From Pseudomonadales bacterium (GTDB lineage Bacteria; Pseudomonadota; Gammaproteobacteria; Pseudomonadales; UBA7239), in NCBI GenBank assembly GCA_020443005.1, contig JAGRJA010000104.1:1-18005 (forward strand): a stretch of DNA of 18,005 nucleotides, read 5' to 3'. The notes under the pieces were generated by a model that worked only from the letters and a program-made list of their open reading frames with translations, made no database searches and was not told the DNA's origin. The position numbers and the translations under genes are program-made. The first letter of the stretch is position 1, and every line of letters begins with the position of its first letter. Below are positions 1 through 7,752 of the stretch, piece by piece.

Positions 1-1687
1 CACGCGCTGTCAGACCTTCCAGGACGTTGGTAGTCGCTTCTTTCAGGCCTTCGAACGTGGCTGAAGCCGGCGGCGCCATGAGGTTCGTGTCTTCAATGAA
101 GTCACCGAGATTCGAGTCTTCATCGTCGCCGATCGGTGTTTCCATGGAAATCGGTTCCTTGGCGATTTTCAGTACCTTGCGAACCTTGTCTTCCGGCATT
201 TCCATTCGTTCGCCGAGTTCTTCCGGGGTGGGTTCACGACCCATTTCCTGGAGCATCTGCCGGGAGATACGATTGAGTTTGTTGATAGTCTCAATCATGT
301 GAACCGGGATACGGATGGTGCGCGCCTGGTCGGCAATAGAACGGGTAATCGCCTGACGAATCCACCAGGTGGCATAGGTTGAAAACTTGTAGCCACGGCG
401 GTATTCAAACTTGTCGACGGCTTTCATCAGGCCGATGTTGCCTTCCTGTATAAGATCCAAAAATTGCAGGCCACGATTGGTATATTTCTTGGCAATCGAG
501 ATAACCAGACGCAGGTTGGCTTCAACCATTTCTTTTTTGGCACGACGGGCACGCGCTTCACCGAGCGACATTCTGCGATTGATTTCGCGAATAGTGCTTA
601 CATCCAGCCCTATCTTGCTTTCAAGTTGCTGCATGCGTTTCTGACTGCGCAAGATTTCGACGCGCACGGCCTCCAATTGATCCTTGATGGCTGCATTCTT
701 TTTCAGCTTGATCTGGTTGTCTATCCATTTGGCATTGGTTTCATTGCCCGGGAAGGATTTGATGAAATGCTCCCGATCCATACCGGCTGTTCGGGTACAG
801 AGTTTAATGATGTTGCGCTCTTCCCGGCGAATGCGGTTCAGTGCATTGCGGGCGCTGAGCGAAATCGGGTCAAATTGTCGGGGCGAGAGCTTGAAGAACT
901 TGAAGATTTCACTGAGGGCTTCAAGCTGTTTTTCTGCCTGTTTGCTGTCGCGACCATATTTTTCAATGGTTTTTTCCGTTTTCAGGTATTGCTTTTTCAG
1001 TTCGCCAAAGCGGATTTTTGCTTCTTCGGGATCCGGGCCACTCTCTTTTTCGTCTTCGTCGTCGCTGGCAACATCGTCGTCATCGCTGTCGTCACTGTTG
1101 TCGGCGTTATCGGAATCGCTTGTCGCTGCCGGATTGTTGCCGCCGGGAGGAGGGAGGTCGTCCGTGGGGTCGAGGTAGCCGCTGATAATATAGGGCAGCC
1201 GTCGTTCCTCTTTTTTGACAAGTGCATACTCGTCGAGTACATGCGCCACTGAGCCGGGGAAGTAAGCCATGGCTGCCATCATTTCCCTGATGCCTTCTTC
1301 GATGCGTTTGGCCAGAAGAATCTCGCCCTCGCGGGTAAGCAATTCAACGGTGCCCATCTCGCGCATGTACATTCGTACCGGATCGGTTGTGCGGCCCGCT
1401 TCGTTTTCAACCGCAACCAGTGCCGCAGCGGCCTCGGCTGCAGCCGTTTCATCGATCGGGCTGTCGCCATCAGCGAGCAGTATGGATTCGGCATCGGGCG
1501 CAGTTTCATACACATGGATGCCCATGTCGTTGATCATCTGGATAATATCTTCAACCTGATCGGGGTCTGAAATATCGTCTGGCAGGTGATCGTTAACTTC
1601 TGCGTATGTCAGGTAACCCTGTTCCTTGCCTTTGTTGATGAGTTCTTTAATGCGGGAATGGGATTTTTTGGAATGGGATTCGCTCAT
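1..1687 (-). CDS. rpoD: RNA polymerase primary sigma factor RpoD (sigma-70), 3' end cut by window edge
   Basis: Reading leftward from ATG at 1687, 562 codons are visible and the frame leaves the window at position 1. The translation has region 1.1 ([16 protein letters not shown] near residue 21), region 1.2 ([19 protein letters not shown]), an acidic non-conserved stretch rich in Asp/Glu/Ser, then regions 2 and 3 with [19 protein letters not shown], the -10-recognition segment [15 protein letters not shown] and [16 protein letters not shown]. The last visible residues are VLEGLTAR, which sit just before region 4 in E. coli sigma-70, so about 60 residues carrying the -35-binding helix-turn-helix lie outside. 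The protein directs core RNA polymerase to housekeeping promoters. The start is preceded by AGGA about 7 bases upstream. It is the last gene of the rpsU-dnaG-rpoD locus and has its own TATAAT box in the gap after dnaG. Identity is certain; only the C-terminus is unseen. Confidence 0.98.
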   Translation of the reverse strand, partial: MSESHSKKSHSRIKELINKGKEQGYLTYAEVNDHLPDDISDPDQVEDIIQMINDMGIHVYETAPDAESILLADGDSPIDETAAAEAAAALVAVENEAGRTTDPVRMYMREMGTVELLTREGEILLAKRIEEGIREMMAAMAYFPGSVAHVLDEYALVKKEERRLPYIISGYLDPTDDLPPPGGNNPAATSDSDNADNSDDSDDDDVASDDEDEKESGPDPEEAKIRFGELKKQYLKTEKTIEKYGRDSKQAEKQLEALSEIFKFFKLSPRQFDPISLSARNALNRIRREERNIIKLCTRTAGMDREHFIKSFPGNETNAKWIDNQIKLKKNAAIKDQLEAVRVEILRSQKRMQQLESKIGLDVSTIREINRRMSLGEARARRAKKEMVEANLRLVISIAKKYTNRGLQFLDLIQEGNIGLMKAVDKFEYRRGYKFSTYATWWIRQAITRSIADQARTIRIPVHMIETINKLNRISRQMLQEMGREPTPEELGERMEMPEDKVRKVLKIAKEPISMETPIGDDEDSNLGDFIEDTNLMAPPASATFEGLKEATTNVLEGLTAR

Positions 1688-1722
1688 ATTGTTCCTATGG
1701 CTGGATTGACCAAAAACGCGCG

Positions 1723-1751
1723 ATTATAGCGGATTTGCATACCTGCAATCC
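1723..1751 (-). promoter_or_regulatory. Candidate promoter for rpoD in the dnaG-rpoD gap
   Basis: On the minus strand an exact TATAAT lies at 1728-1723, 35 bases ahead of the rpoD ATG. The -35 side is poor. GGATTG lies at the 17-bp spacing, while a better TTGCAG (1748-1743) is only 14 bp away. A transcript would start near 1716 with a leader of about 29 bases. A separate rpoD promoter within this locus is known in E. coli, where it lies inside dnaG. This call rests on the perfect -10 box and its position. Confidence 0.5.
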
Positions 1752-1785
1752 AGTATTAAACGCAAGCAAGTTGTGGCCCGTGTTT

Positions 1786-3621
1786 TCAGGATGGCTTACG
1801 CTTCAGCAGCAGTTCATTCAGCTTGTTCAGCGTTTCATCATCTAGTTGGGGGTGTTTACTCAGTTTTTCAATGAGCTGTTTTTCGGCAATAGCCTCACAT
1901 CGCTGTTTTAGCCGCTTCAGGGTGTCGATAAACAGCTGTCGTGATTCGTCCTGTGTCGTCAGCAGTTCTCTGTTGGCAAGCTGATAGATGCATTCGCAAC
2001 TTTCGTCATCGTAAAGGCCGGCCCAACGCCCAATGACACTGTTAATGCTGGCGCCGGGTTTATCCCTGAGTAACCTGACCAGCCTGAAAAAGGTGGTGGA
2101 TTTGATATTGTCGCTGTTTTCAAAATAGCCAAGTAGCGGGTCGATATGCTCGGCAAGCTGGATGAACCCGGGAAAATTAAGCAAAAGAAAAATCGCGCGC
2201 TCTTCCAGTGCCATGCTTTGATAGCCACTGTGTGCGGCCAGGCTGGTGCGTTTTCTGGTGGTTACAGGGCTGTCGTCCTGAGGTGTTTTGAGTGGTGTCG
2301 ACTTATTCGAGTGACTTTTTGCCGCAGGCTGTAATTTTTCGAGATCGGCGAGGGGAAGCTGGCTGAGTGCAGACAATGTATTCAGCATCATGTTTCGAAA
2401 TACCCCTTGGGGTATTTGACCCAGCAGGGGCAGTGCGCGAGCGACGAGCTGGCTTCGGCCTTCTGTGGATTGGGTGTTGAGCCCCTCGCTGACCTGCTCG
2501 AACAGGTATTCAGAGAGTGGCTTTGCCTGACGAATGCGCGACAGGAAAGCATCGGCGCCCTTGTTGCGTACCAGTGTGTCGGGGTCTTCACCTTCGGGCA
2601 GAAAGAGGAAGTGAACCTGTCTGCCCTCACTGATAACGGGAAGTGCGGCATCGAGTGCCCGGCGTGCAGCCTTGCGACCGGCCTCGTCGCCATCAAAACT
2701 GAAAACAATGTTTTGGGTGTAGCGGAAAGCTTTTTCCAGGTGTTGTGCTGTCGCTGAAGTGCCGAGCGTTGCGGCGGCAAAGTTGATGTCAAACTGGGCG
2801 AGTGCGACAACATCCATGTAACCTTCAACAATCAGTATCTGCTCCAGACGACTGGACAGTTTGTTAGCCTCGTACAAGCCATAAAGTTCACGGCTTTTGA
2901 AGAATACCGGGGTTTCGGGTGAATTCAGGTATTTGGGTTTGTCATCACCGAGAACACGCCCCCCAAAGGCGATAACCCTGCCGCGGGTGTCTCTGATTGG
3001 AAACATTATGCGTTCGCGGAAACGGTCATAACGGCGTTGTTTTTCATCGTCGGTGACGATGAGCCCGGCTTCTGTGAGCAGGGTGATATCGTCCTCGTTT
3101 TTACCGGCAAATTTCAGCAGGTTATCCCACCCGGAAGGCGCATAGCCGATACCGAAACGATGGGCTATCTGGCTGCTTAACCCGCGTTGGCGCAGGTAGT
3201 TTTGGGCTCGGTCAGCTTCGGGGTGGCTGCGTAATTGCTCCTGATAGAAAAGGTTGGCCTTTTCGAGAATGGAGAAGAGGTTTTGTTTTTCCTTGTTGTC
3301 GGTTCGTGGGCGGCCACCCTCTTCGCGGGGCACTTCGATACCGAGTTTACCGGCGATTTGCTCAATGGCTTCGGGAAAGCTGACGCGATCGTATTCCATA
3401 ATGAAGCTGATGGCATTACCGCCTGCACCGCAACCAAAGCAGTGGTAGAACTGTTTTTCCTGATTGACGCTGAAGGACGGGGTTTTTTCGTCGTGGAAAG
3501 GGCAGCAGGCAGTGTAGTTGCGCCCGCTTTTGCGCAGTTTTACCCTGCTGTCGATAAGCTCGACAATATCGACCCGATCGACCAGATCATCAATAAAACT
3601 TTGCGGGATTTGGCCAGCAAC
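1786..3621 (-). CDS. dnaG: DNA primase DnaG; start codon anomalous
   Basis: DnaG makes the RNA primers for chromosome replication with DnaB helicase. The frame carries the N-terminal CHC2 zinc domain (CCPFH then CFGCG), the primase core, a TOPRIM domain with ILIVEGYMDVVAL and the metal-binding FSFDGDEAGRKA, and a C-terminal DnaB-interaction region ending near 1789. Taking 3621 as the first codon gives 611 residues, a normal length for the family. The expected N-terminus (M)AGQIPQSFIDDL is present from 3618, but the codon where Met is expected is GTT. There is no ATG, GTG or TTG in frame between the upstream stop (3657-3655) and the ATG at 3399. Starting at 3399 would remove about 74 residues including the whole zinc domain. 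In-frame alternatives are ATC (3609), ATT (3594) and CTG (3585, 3537). Identity is certain; the start is unresolved. Confidence 0.93.
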   Translation of the reverse strand, partial: VAGQIPQSFIDDLVDRVDIVELIDSRVKLRKSGRNYTACCPFHDEKTPSFSVNQEKQFYHCFGCGAGGNAISFIMEYDRVSFPEAIEQIAGKLGIEVPREEGGRPRTDNKEKQNLFSILEKANLFYQEQLRSHPEADRAQNYLRQRGLSSQIAHRFGIGYAPSGWDNLLKFAGKNEDDITLLTEAGLIVTDDEKQRRYDRFRERIMFPIRDTRGRVIAFGGRVLGDDKPKYLNSPETPVFFKSRELYGLYEANKLSSRLEQILIVEGYMDVVALAQFDINFAAATLGTSATAQHLEKAFRYTQNIVFSFDGDEAGRKAARRALDAALPVISEGRQVHFLFLPEGEDPDTLVRNKGADAFLSRIRQAKPLSEYLFEQVSEGLNTQSTEGRSQLVARALPLLGQIPQGVFRNMMLNTLSALSQLPLADLEKLQPAAKSHSNKSTPLKTPQDDSPVTTRKRTSLAAHSGYQSMALEERAIFLLLNFPGFIQLAEHIDPLLGYFENSDNIKSTTFFRLVRLLRDKPGASINSVIGRWAGLYDDESCECIYQLANRELLTTQDESRQLFIDTLKRLKQRCEAIAEKQLIEKLSKHPQLDDETLNKLNELLLKRKPS

Positions 3622-3705
3622 TCGAACACTAAACCCTGAAAAAGAAAATTGTTTCTATTGAAACAGAGCTTGTCAGGCAGTTAAAGCAAAAAAGGTGAAG
3701 CGCTC

Positions 3706-4158
3706 TCAGGAAAGTCGCTGCTTGATAATGCCGCTGATGGCTCCCATGTCGGCGCGGCCCTGTGCCTTTGGCTTGATCAGGCCCATCACCTTACCCATAT
3801 CCTGCATGCCCGATGCCCCGGATTCAGTAATTGCATCGTCGACCAGTTTGGCTATTTCAGCATCAGTGAGTGGTGATGGAAGAAACGCCTGGATCACGCT
3901 GACTTCATAGCTTTCCTTGTCGGCAAGGTCCATTCTGCCAGCATTGCTGAACTGTGTGATGGAGTCCCTGCGCTGCTTAACCATTTTGTCGAGCACGGCG
4001 AGGACGCGAGCATCGTCAAGCTCTATACGCTCGTCAACCTCTATACGCTTTATGTCGGCCTGAATCAGCCGGATTACGGCCAATCGGTCTTTGTCCTTGT
4101 TGCGCATGGCTGTTTTCATGGATTCGGTAATTGCGGCTTTAAGGCTGCTGTCAGTCAT
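3706..4158 (-). CDS. yqeY: YqeY/GatB-like protein
   Basis: This 150-residue protein matches the YqeY family. It has an N-terminal LKAAITESMKTAMRNKDK helix, the segment RLAVIRLIQADIKRIEVDER, a central coiled region with DMVKQRRDSI-like spacing, and the C-terminal GKVMGLIKPKAQGRADMG segment typical of the tRNA-binding tail domain shared with GatB. The family's precise role is not established; its relation to GatB suggests tRNA or amidotransferase-related function. The gene lies between rpsU and dnaG in the same direction, 84 bp ahead of the presumed dnaG start, a position it holds in a number of gammaproteobacteria. AGGAA sits about 9 bases before the ATG. It lies downstream of the rpsU terminator, so its expression probably depends on read-through. 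Confidence 0.93.
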   Translation of the reverse strand: MTDSSLKAAITESMKTAMRNKDKDRLAVIRLIQADIKRIEVDERIELDDARVLAVLDKMVKQRRDSITQFSNAGRMDLADKESYEVSVIQAFLPSPLTDAEIAKLVDDAITESGASGMQDMGKVMGLIKPKAQGRADMGAISGIIKQRLS

Positions 4159-4256
4159 CGTTGTGTGTTCCTGTCGCAGAGAGTCTGTTTTGGGCCGGTT
4201 TATCAGAAGATTGCGGTTCAGTCCTGGTTCTGTGCGCCCGGTTTGGGTGTAGAGTC

Positions 4257-4279
4257 AAAAACACCCGCTTTTGCGGGTG
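4257..4279 (-). terminator. Intrinsic terminator between rpsU and yqeY
   Basis: On the minus strand CACCCGC-AAAA-GCGGGTG forms a perfect 7-bp GC-rich stem with a 4-base loop, followed directly by five T residues (4261-4257). It lies about 100 bases after the rpsU stop. The flanking A and T runs could extend the stem. This corresponds to the partial terminator known between rpsU and dnaG in E. coli, which lowers dnaG and rpoD expression relative to S21. Confidence 0.85.
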
Positions 4280-4380
4280 CTTTCAAGACTTCTCGATACC
4301 GTGCTTGTAGCTGATGGCCGTGAGAAGCGGGTTGTCTGTTTGTGCGAAACGGCGCTTTCTTTATCAGTAAAGATAAGCAA

Positions 4381-4596
4381 TCAGTAAAGACGCTTCACCT
4401 TGCCACCGGTACGGGAATTTTTCTTCATGTGGCGTTTTACAGCGGCTGCGGCCTTGCGTTTACGGACAGATGTGGGTTTTTCGTAGAACTCGCGACGGCG
4501 AACTTCAGCCAGAACACCGGCTTTTTCGCATGAACGCTTGAAGCGACGCAAAGCGACATCAAAGGGCTCGTTATCTCTGATTTTTACTGAGGGCAT
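4381..4596 (-). CDS. rpsU: 30S ribosomal protein bS21
   Basis: The start at 4596 gives 71 residues beginning [20 protein letters not shown] and ending GGKVKRLY, the full length and sequence character of bS21. The C-terminal half is strongly basic ([20 protein letters not shown]). S21 is a late-assembling small-subunit protein near the mRNA exit platform, involved in initiation. AGGT lies 7 bases before the ATG. A longer in-frame reading upstream has no family support and would run back across the promoter. It is the first gene of the rpsU-yqeY-dnaG-rpoD locus and has its own promoter at 4689-4661 and terminator at 4279-4257. Start, length and context all agree. Confidence 0.98.
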   Translation of the reverse strand: MPSVKIRDNEPFDVALRRFKRSCEKAGVLAEVRRREFYEKPTSVRKRKAAAAVKRHMKKNSRTGGKVKRLY

Positions 4597-4630
4597 TCTT
4601 TTACCTGTAAATTCGTTTAAAAATGGTTGT

Positions 4631-4652
4631 CCACACCCGTCTACCGGGTTGG
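4631..4652 (-). other. Hairpin in the rpsU mRNA leader
   Basis: On the minus strand CCAACCCG-GTAGA-CGGGTGTGG can pair into an 8-bp stem with one bulged G and a 5-base loop. It lies just downstream of the predicted rpsU transcription start, in a leader of about 60 bases, and leaves the ribosome-binding site free. It has no U-tract, so it is not a terminator. A regulatory or stabilising role is inference only. Confidence 0.35.
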
Positions 4653-4660
4653 GGGCGGCA

Positions 4661-4689
4661 ATTCTAGCTATTTGTTCAGGGAAATGCAA
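4661..4689 (-). promoter_or_regulatory. Sigma70-type promoter for rpsU
   Basis: On the minus strand TTGCAT (4689-4684) and TAGAAT (4666-4661) are separated by exactly 17 bp, matching the sigma70 consensus at 4 of 6 and 5 of 6 positions. The start would be near 4654, about 58 bases before the rpsU ATG. It is the only strong promoter-like pair I see in the 258-bp rpsU/tsaD divergent gap. Confidence 0.75.
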
Positions 4690-4773
4690 AGGGTTCGGCG
4701 GTGATGGCCGTTTTGTCTCTGAACAGACGACGACTTCAGGAGCGATCGGCATTTCAGCCGTGTCCGAAGTCTC

Positions 4774-4802
4774 TGGAGTTGAGCGCTTTGAAAAAGTATG
4801 AT
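4774..4802 (+). promoter_or_regulatory. Weak candidate promoter for tsaD
   Basis: TATGAT at 4797-4802 matches the -10 consensus at 5 of 6 positions, and TGGAGT at 4774-4779 lies 17 bp upstream as a poor -35. The start would fall near 4809, 46 bases ahead of the tsaD ATG. The placement is plausible, but the -35 is weak. Confidence 0.35.
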
Positions 4803-4854
4803 GCAAGCCGGAATGGCTCGTTCTTTCAGTGATTTGAATATCAGAGTGGCTTGA

Positions 4855-5886
4855 ATGCTTGTTCTCGGGGTTGAGACATCGTGCGATGAAACCGGCGTTG
4901 CTGTTTATGACAGTGACAGGGGTTTGTTGGCGCATCGTTTATACAGTCAGGTGGCAATTCATGCCGAGTACGGCGGTGTTGTGCCCGAGCTGGCTTCTCG
5001 TGACCATATTCGAAAATCCCTTCCATTGATTGAGGAAGTGCTTGCCGCCTCCGGTATAAAAGGAAATGACCTTGATGCGATTGCCTATACTGCGGGGCCT
5101 GGTTTGATCGGGGCCCTGATGGTGGGGGCCTCCCTGAGCAGGGCTCTGGCTTTTGGCTGGGGCATACCGGTGATCGGCGTGCATCATATGGAAGGGCATT
5201 TGCTGGCCCCGATGCTGGAAGAGAAGCCTCCGGCTTTTCCTTTTGTTGCTCTGTTGGTATCGGGTGGGCATACTTTGCTGGTCGGTGTTGAAGGGATAGG
5301 CCGTTACAGTATTCTGGGTGAATCGCTGGATGATGCAGCCGGAGAAGCCTTTGACAAGGCGGCTAAAATGCTCGATTTGCCTTACCCTGGCGGGCCGGCC
5401 CTGGCCCGTTTGGCAGAAGCGGGTGATATCGATCGCTTCCGTTTTCCCCGCCCGATGACAGACAGACCGGGTCTGGATTTCAGCTTCAGCGGCCTGAAAA
5501 CCTTTACATTAAATACCGTGAATGAGCATACCCTTGATGGCCCCCTGCCTGAGCCGCAAACGATGGCCGATATCGCCTGTGCATTTCAGGAGGCTGTTGC
5601 CCAGACGCTGGCGATCAAATGTCGTCGTGCGCTGAAACAGACGGGTTACAAGCGACTGGTGATTGCCGGTGGCGTCAGTGCAAACCGGCGTTTGAGGCAG
5701 GTTCTGCAGAGTGAGCTAGCCCGGTTCGGTGCAAGCCTGTTTTATGCCAGGCAGGAGTTTTGTACCGATAATGGGGCGATGATTGCCTATGCCGGTTGCC
5801 AACGTTTAATGGCAGGGCAGCGGGATGATGATAGTGTGCAGGTAAAGGCAAGATGGCCACTGGACACCCTTCCACCTTTAAACTGA
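4855..5886 (+). CDS. tsaD: tRNA t6A37 threonylcarbamoyltransferase TsaD
   Basis: TsaD (formerly Gcp/YgjD) transfers the threonylcarbamoyl group from TC-AMP to A37 of ANN-decoding tRNAs, in complex with TsaB and TsaE. At 343 residues it is close to the family norm of about 337. The N-terminus [17 protein letters not shown] is the ASKHA-fold phosphate loop. The metal-binding histidines are H111 and H115 in [14 protein letters not shown] at 134-140 forms part of the ATP site, and the C-terminal metal Asp is D305 in CTDNGAMIA. It is divergent from rpsU, as in other gammaproteobacteria. In Pseudomonas-type genomes plsY lies between tsaD and folB; here only 78 bp separate them and no plsY is present. 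The ribosome-binding site is weak (GAGTGG). Confidence 0.98.
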   Translation: MLVLGVETSCDETGVAVYDSDRGLLAHRLYSQVAIHAEYGGVVPELASRDHIRKSLPLIEEVLAASGIKGNDLDAIAYTAGPGLIGALMVGASLSRALAFGWGIPVIGVHHMEGHLLAPMLEEKPPAFPFVALLVSGGHTLLVGVEGIGRYSILGESLDDAAGEAFDKAAKMLDLPYPGGPALARLAEAGDIDRFRFPRPMTDRPGLDFSFSGLKTFTLNTVNEHTLDGPLPEPQTMADIACAFQEAVAQTLAIKCRRALKQTGYKRLVIAGGVSANRRLRQVLQSELARFGASLFYARQEFCTDNGAMIAYAGCQRLMAGQRDDDSVQVKARWPLDTLPPLN

Positions 5887-5964
5887 TAATTTTTCGGGTT
5901 TGTCCTGATTGGAAAAATTGGAAAAGCGGCAGAAAGCAACCCGGAGTAAAAGGAGAAAGCGTCA

Positions 5965-6321
5965 TTGGATATTGTATACATCAGGGATTTGCGAATAGAG
6001 ACAATTATCGGTATCTATGACTGGGAAAGAACTGTCAAACAGGTGGTCAGTCTTGATCTTGAAATGGCAACGGATATTCGCAAGGCCGCCGCAAGTGACA
6101 ATATAGATCATACCCTTAATTACAAGGCTGTTGCCAAACGCCTGATCGCCTTTATTGAAGGAAGTGAGTTTTTGTTGATAGAAGCCATGGCAGAGCAAGC
6201 GGCAGAAATTGTGATGAAAGAATTTTCCGTGCCCTGGTTGCGCTTGCGCTTGAGCAAGCCAGGTGCAGTCAGGGGCTCCCGTGATGTGGGCCTTGTAATC
6301 GAACGAGGTGAAAAGAACTAA
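5965..6321 (+). CDS. folB: Dihydroneopterin aldolase FolB (TTG start)
   Basis: FolB cleaves 7,8-dihydroneopterin to 6-hydroxymethyl-7,8-dihydropterin in folate synthesis. The 118-residue length is typical. Family features are the N-terminal IRDLRIETIIGIYDWER with E21 in the conserved glutamate position, Y53 in TLNYKAVAK, E73 in LLIEAMAEQ, and K98 in RLRLSKPGAVRG. The start is TTG at 5965, preceded by AGGAG (5951-5955) at 9-base spacing. No upstream ATG in frame fits, so initiation at TTG is well supported. The stop TAA shares its last A with the folK ATG, so the next enzyme of the pathway is likely translationally coupled. Confidence 0.95.
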   Translation: MDIVYIRDLRIETIIGIYDWERTVKQVVSLDLEMATDIRKAAASDNIDHTLNYKAVAKRLIAFIEGSEFLLIEAMAEQAAEIVMKEFSVPWLRLRLSKPGAVRGSRDVGLVIERGEKN

Positions 6322-6839
6322 TGGCGCGCGTGTATCTCAGTCTGGGCAGTAATGTTGATCGCGAAAACAAAATTTGCGCTGCACTGGATGCCTTGAAACA
6401 GAATTTTGAGCAGCTTGTTCTCTCTTCCGTATATGAAAGTGCTGCCGTTGGGTTTGAAGGAGATGCTTTTCTGAACATGGTTGCAGGGATAGATACCGAC
6501 TTGACGGTAGGAGAACTGCTGGCTTGTTTGAGAACCATTGAAAACGAAAATGGTCGTGATCGTAGTGGTGCCCGTTTCAGCTCAAGAACACTGGATATTG
6601 ATATATTGACCTATGACGATGTCGTCGGGACAGTTGATGGTGTCGATCTTCCTCGCGATGAAATTCTAAAAAATGCTTTTGTATTATGGCCTTTGGCAGA
6701 AATAGCCGGCGAGGAAAATCACCCTGTACTTGAAAAAAAGTATAGTTTGCTTTGGCGTGAGTTCGATAAAAGTTTACAGGAGCTCAAACCGGTCTTTTTT
6801 GACTGGAATGGGCAAACAATTTCAAAGTCGGCAGCCTGA
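6321..6839 (+). CDS. folK: 6-hydroxymethyl-7,8-dihydropterin pyrophosphokinase FolK
   Basis: FolK transfers pyrophosphate from ATP to the FolB product. It opens with the family's VYLSLGSN segment and contains SSRTLDIDIL with the two Mg-binding aspartates D92 and D94. The arginine-rich loop RDRSGARF (79-86) just before it fits the flexible catalytic loop, although the usual WGPRTLD is here FSSRTLD. At 172 residues it is of normal length. It overlaps folB by one base (TAATG). The C-terminal 35 residues beyond the core are not distinctive. Confidence 0.95.
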   Translation: MARVYLSLGSNVDRENKICAALDALKQNFEQLVLSSVYESAAVGFEGDAFLNMVAGIDTDLTVGELLACLRTIENENGRDRSGARFSSRTLDIDILTYDDVVGTVDGVDLPRDEILKNAFVLWPLAEIAGEENHPVLEKKYSLLWREFDKSLQELKPVFFDWNGQTISKSAA

Positions 6840-6842
6840 GTC

Positions 6843-7028
6843 ATGGGCGATATTCTTCCTTTCAAAAGACCAAAGGCTTCGCACAAATTGAAAGGGAAAA
6901 CATTGTGTAAAAGTGGTTTTCATAAATGGCAAGCGGATAAAAATACCGATTTTGATGTTAAACAGGGAAAGTTGATGACGCGATATGTTTGTTTGCGTTG
7001 CGGAAAAATAAAAACGGAAGCCCGTTGA
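6843..7028 (+). CDS. Small CxxC protein, probably metal-binding, function unknown
   Basis: This is a 61-residue basic protein. It begins GDILPFKRP, then has a C22-x4-H27 segment (LCKSGFHKW) and a C50-x2-C53 segment (YVCLRCGKIKTEA), a layout expected for a small zinc-ribbon-like fold with Cys/His ligands. It starts 3 bases after the folK stop and ends 13 bases before the M15 peptidase gene, so it is almost certainly co-transcribed. I recall similar short uncharacterised proteins in other gammaproteobacteria but cannot name a function. The good spacing, codon usage matching neighbours and conserved-looking Cys pairs argue that it is real. Confidence 0.8.
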   Translation: MGDILPFKRPKASHKLKGKTLCKSGFHKWQADKNTDFDVKQGKLMTRYVCLRCGKIKTEAR

Positions 7029-7041
7029 AGGTGGTCTGTCG

Positions 7042-7734
7042 ATGGCATTAAGCGAGGAACAGCTACAAACGCTTGGTATATCGTCACAGCATATTGTTTT
7101 TGATGTGTTGCCGCCTGGTGTAGATCAGCCTGTTCATCGTGCGTTGATAGAGCCATTCATGGCATTGAAAAAAAAAGCGGCACTGGCCGGTATCGATTTG
7201 TGTATTGCCAGTGGTTTTCGTTCCTTCGAGCGACAATTGAAAATCTGGAATGACAAGGCAACCGGCATGCGCGCAGTGCTTGATGTCAATGAAAAACCGG
7301 TAGACATTCATGCGTTATCCGATCGGGAAAAGCTTTTTCATATCTTGCGCTGGAGCGCCTTGCCGGGGGCTTCCCGGCATCACTGGGGTAGTGAAATTGA
7401 TGTTTATGACAGGGCGGTTATTGATGATACTTACCGGGTTCAACTGACCAATCATGAAACAACGCAGGGCGGCGTGTTCGCGCACTTGCATGGTTGGCTT
7501 GACGACTTGTTTGCAAAAAAGCAGGCTGAAGGCTTTGAGCGGCCTTATGTTGAAGACCGCGGTGGTGTTTCGCCTGAGCGCTGGCATTTGAGTTACAGGC
7601 CGATTGCTTCCGAATACGCAAGTTTGCTTACGAAACCGCTATTGGTTGCGCAGTTGCAAAAAACTGAAATTGAATTGCAAGCGGCCATTCTTGAAAACCT
7701 GGATGAGGTGTTTGATCGTTATGTCCGTTGTTAA
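7042..7734 (+). CDS. M15-family D-alanyl-D-alanine carboxypeptidase-like protein
   Basis: The 230-residue protein has the VanY/M15 zinc peptidase signature SxHxxGxxxD at 111-120 (SRHHWGSEID: H113 and D120 as zinc ligands) and a C-terminal PERWHLSY with E179 as the general base and H182 as the third ligand. ASGFRSFERQ (56-65) is the other typical family segment. Members trim D-Ala or cleave peptidoglycan cross-links. No signal peptide or lipobox is visible at the N-terminus (MALSEEQLQTLG), which is unusual for an enzyme expected in the periplasm. It may be cytoplasmic and act on peptidoglycan precursors or recycling products, or be exported another way. A GAAGGTGG ribosome-binding site lies upstream. 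It lies 18 bp ahead of the MFS-PlsC gene. Confidence 0.88.
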   Translation: MALSEEQLQTLGISSQHIVFDVLPPGVDQPVHRALIEPFMALKKKAALAGIDLCIASGFRSFERQLKIWNDKATGMRAVLDVNEKPVDIHALSDREKLFHILRWSALPGASRHHWGSEIDVYDRAVIDDTYRVQLTNHETTQGGVFAHLHGWLDDLFAKKQAEGFERPYVEDRGGVSPERWHLSYRPIASEYASLLTKPLLVAQLQKTEIELQAAILENLDEVFDRYVRC

Positions 7735-7752
7735 AATGGTGATGAAGGCTCG

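Noticed and set aside
464..1252. Plus-strand open frame of 262 codons
   Set aside because: It lies antisense to rpoD, whose conserved sigma-70 protein sequence is unmistakable on the minus strand.
4381..4935. Longer minus-strand frame that would extend rpsU to 184 residues
   Set aside because: bS21 is 71 residues and begins MPSVKI. The extension crosses the predicted promoter and overlaps tsaD.
5893..5943. CGGGTT and AACCCG after tsaD as a possible terminator or regulatory stem
   Set aside because: Only 6 bp with a loop of more than 35 bases and no T-tract; the pairing could be chance.
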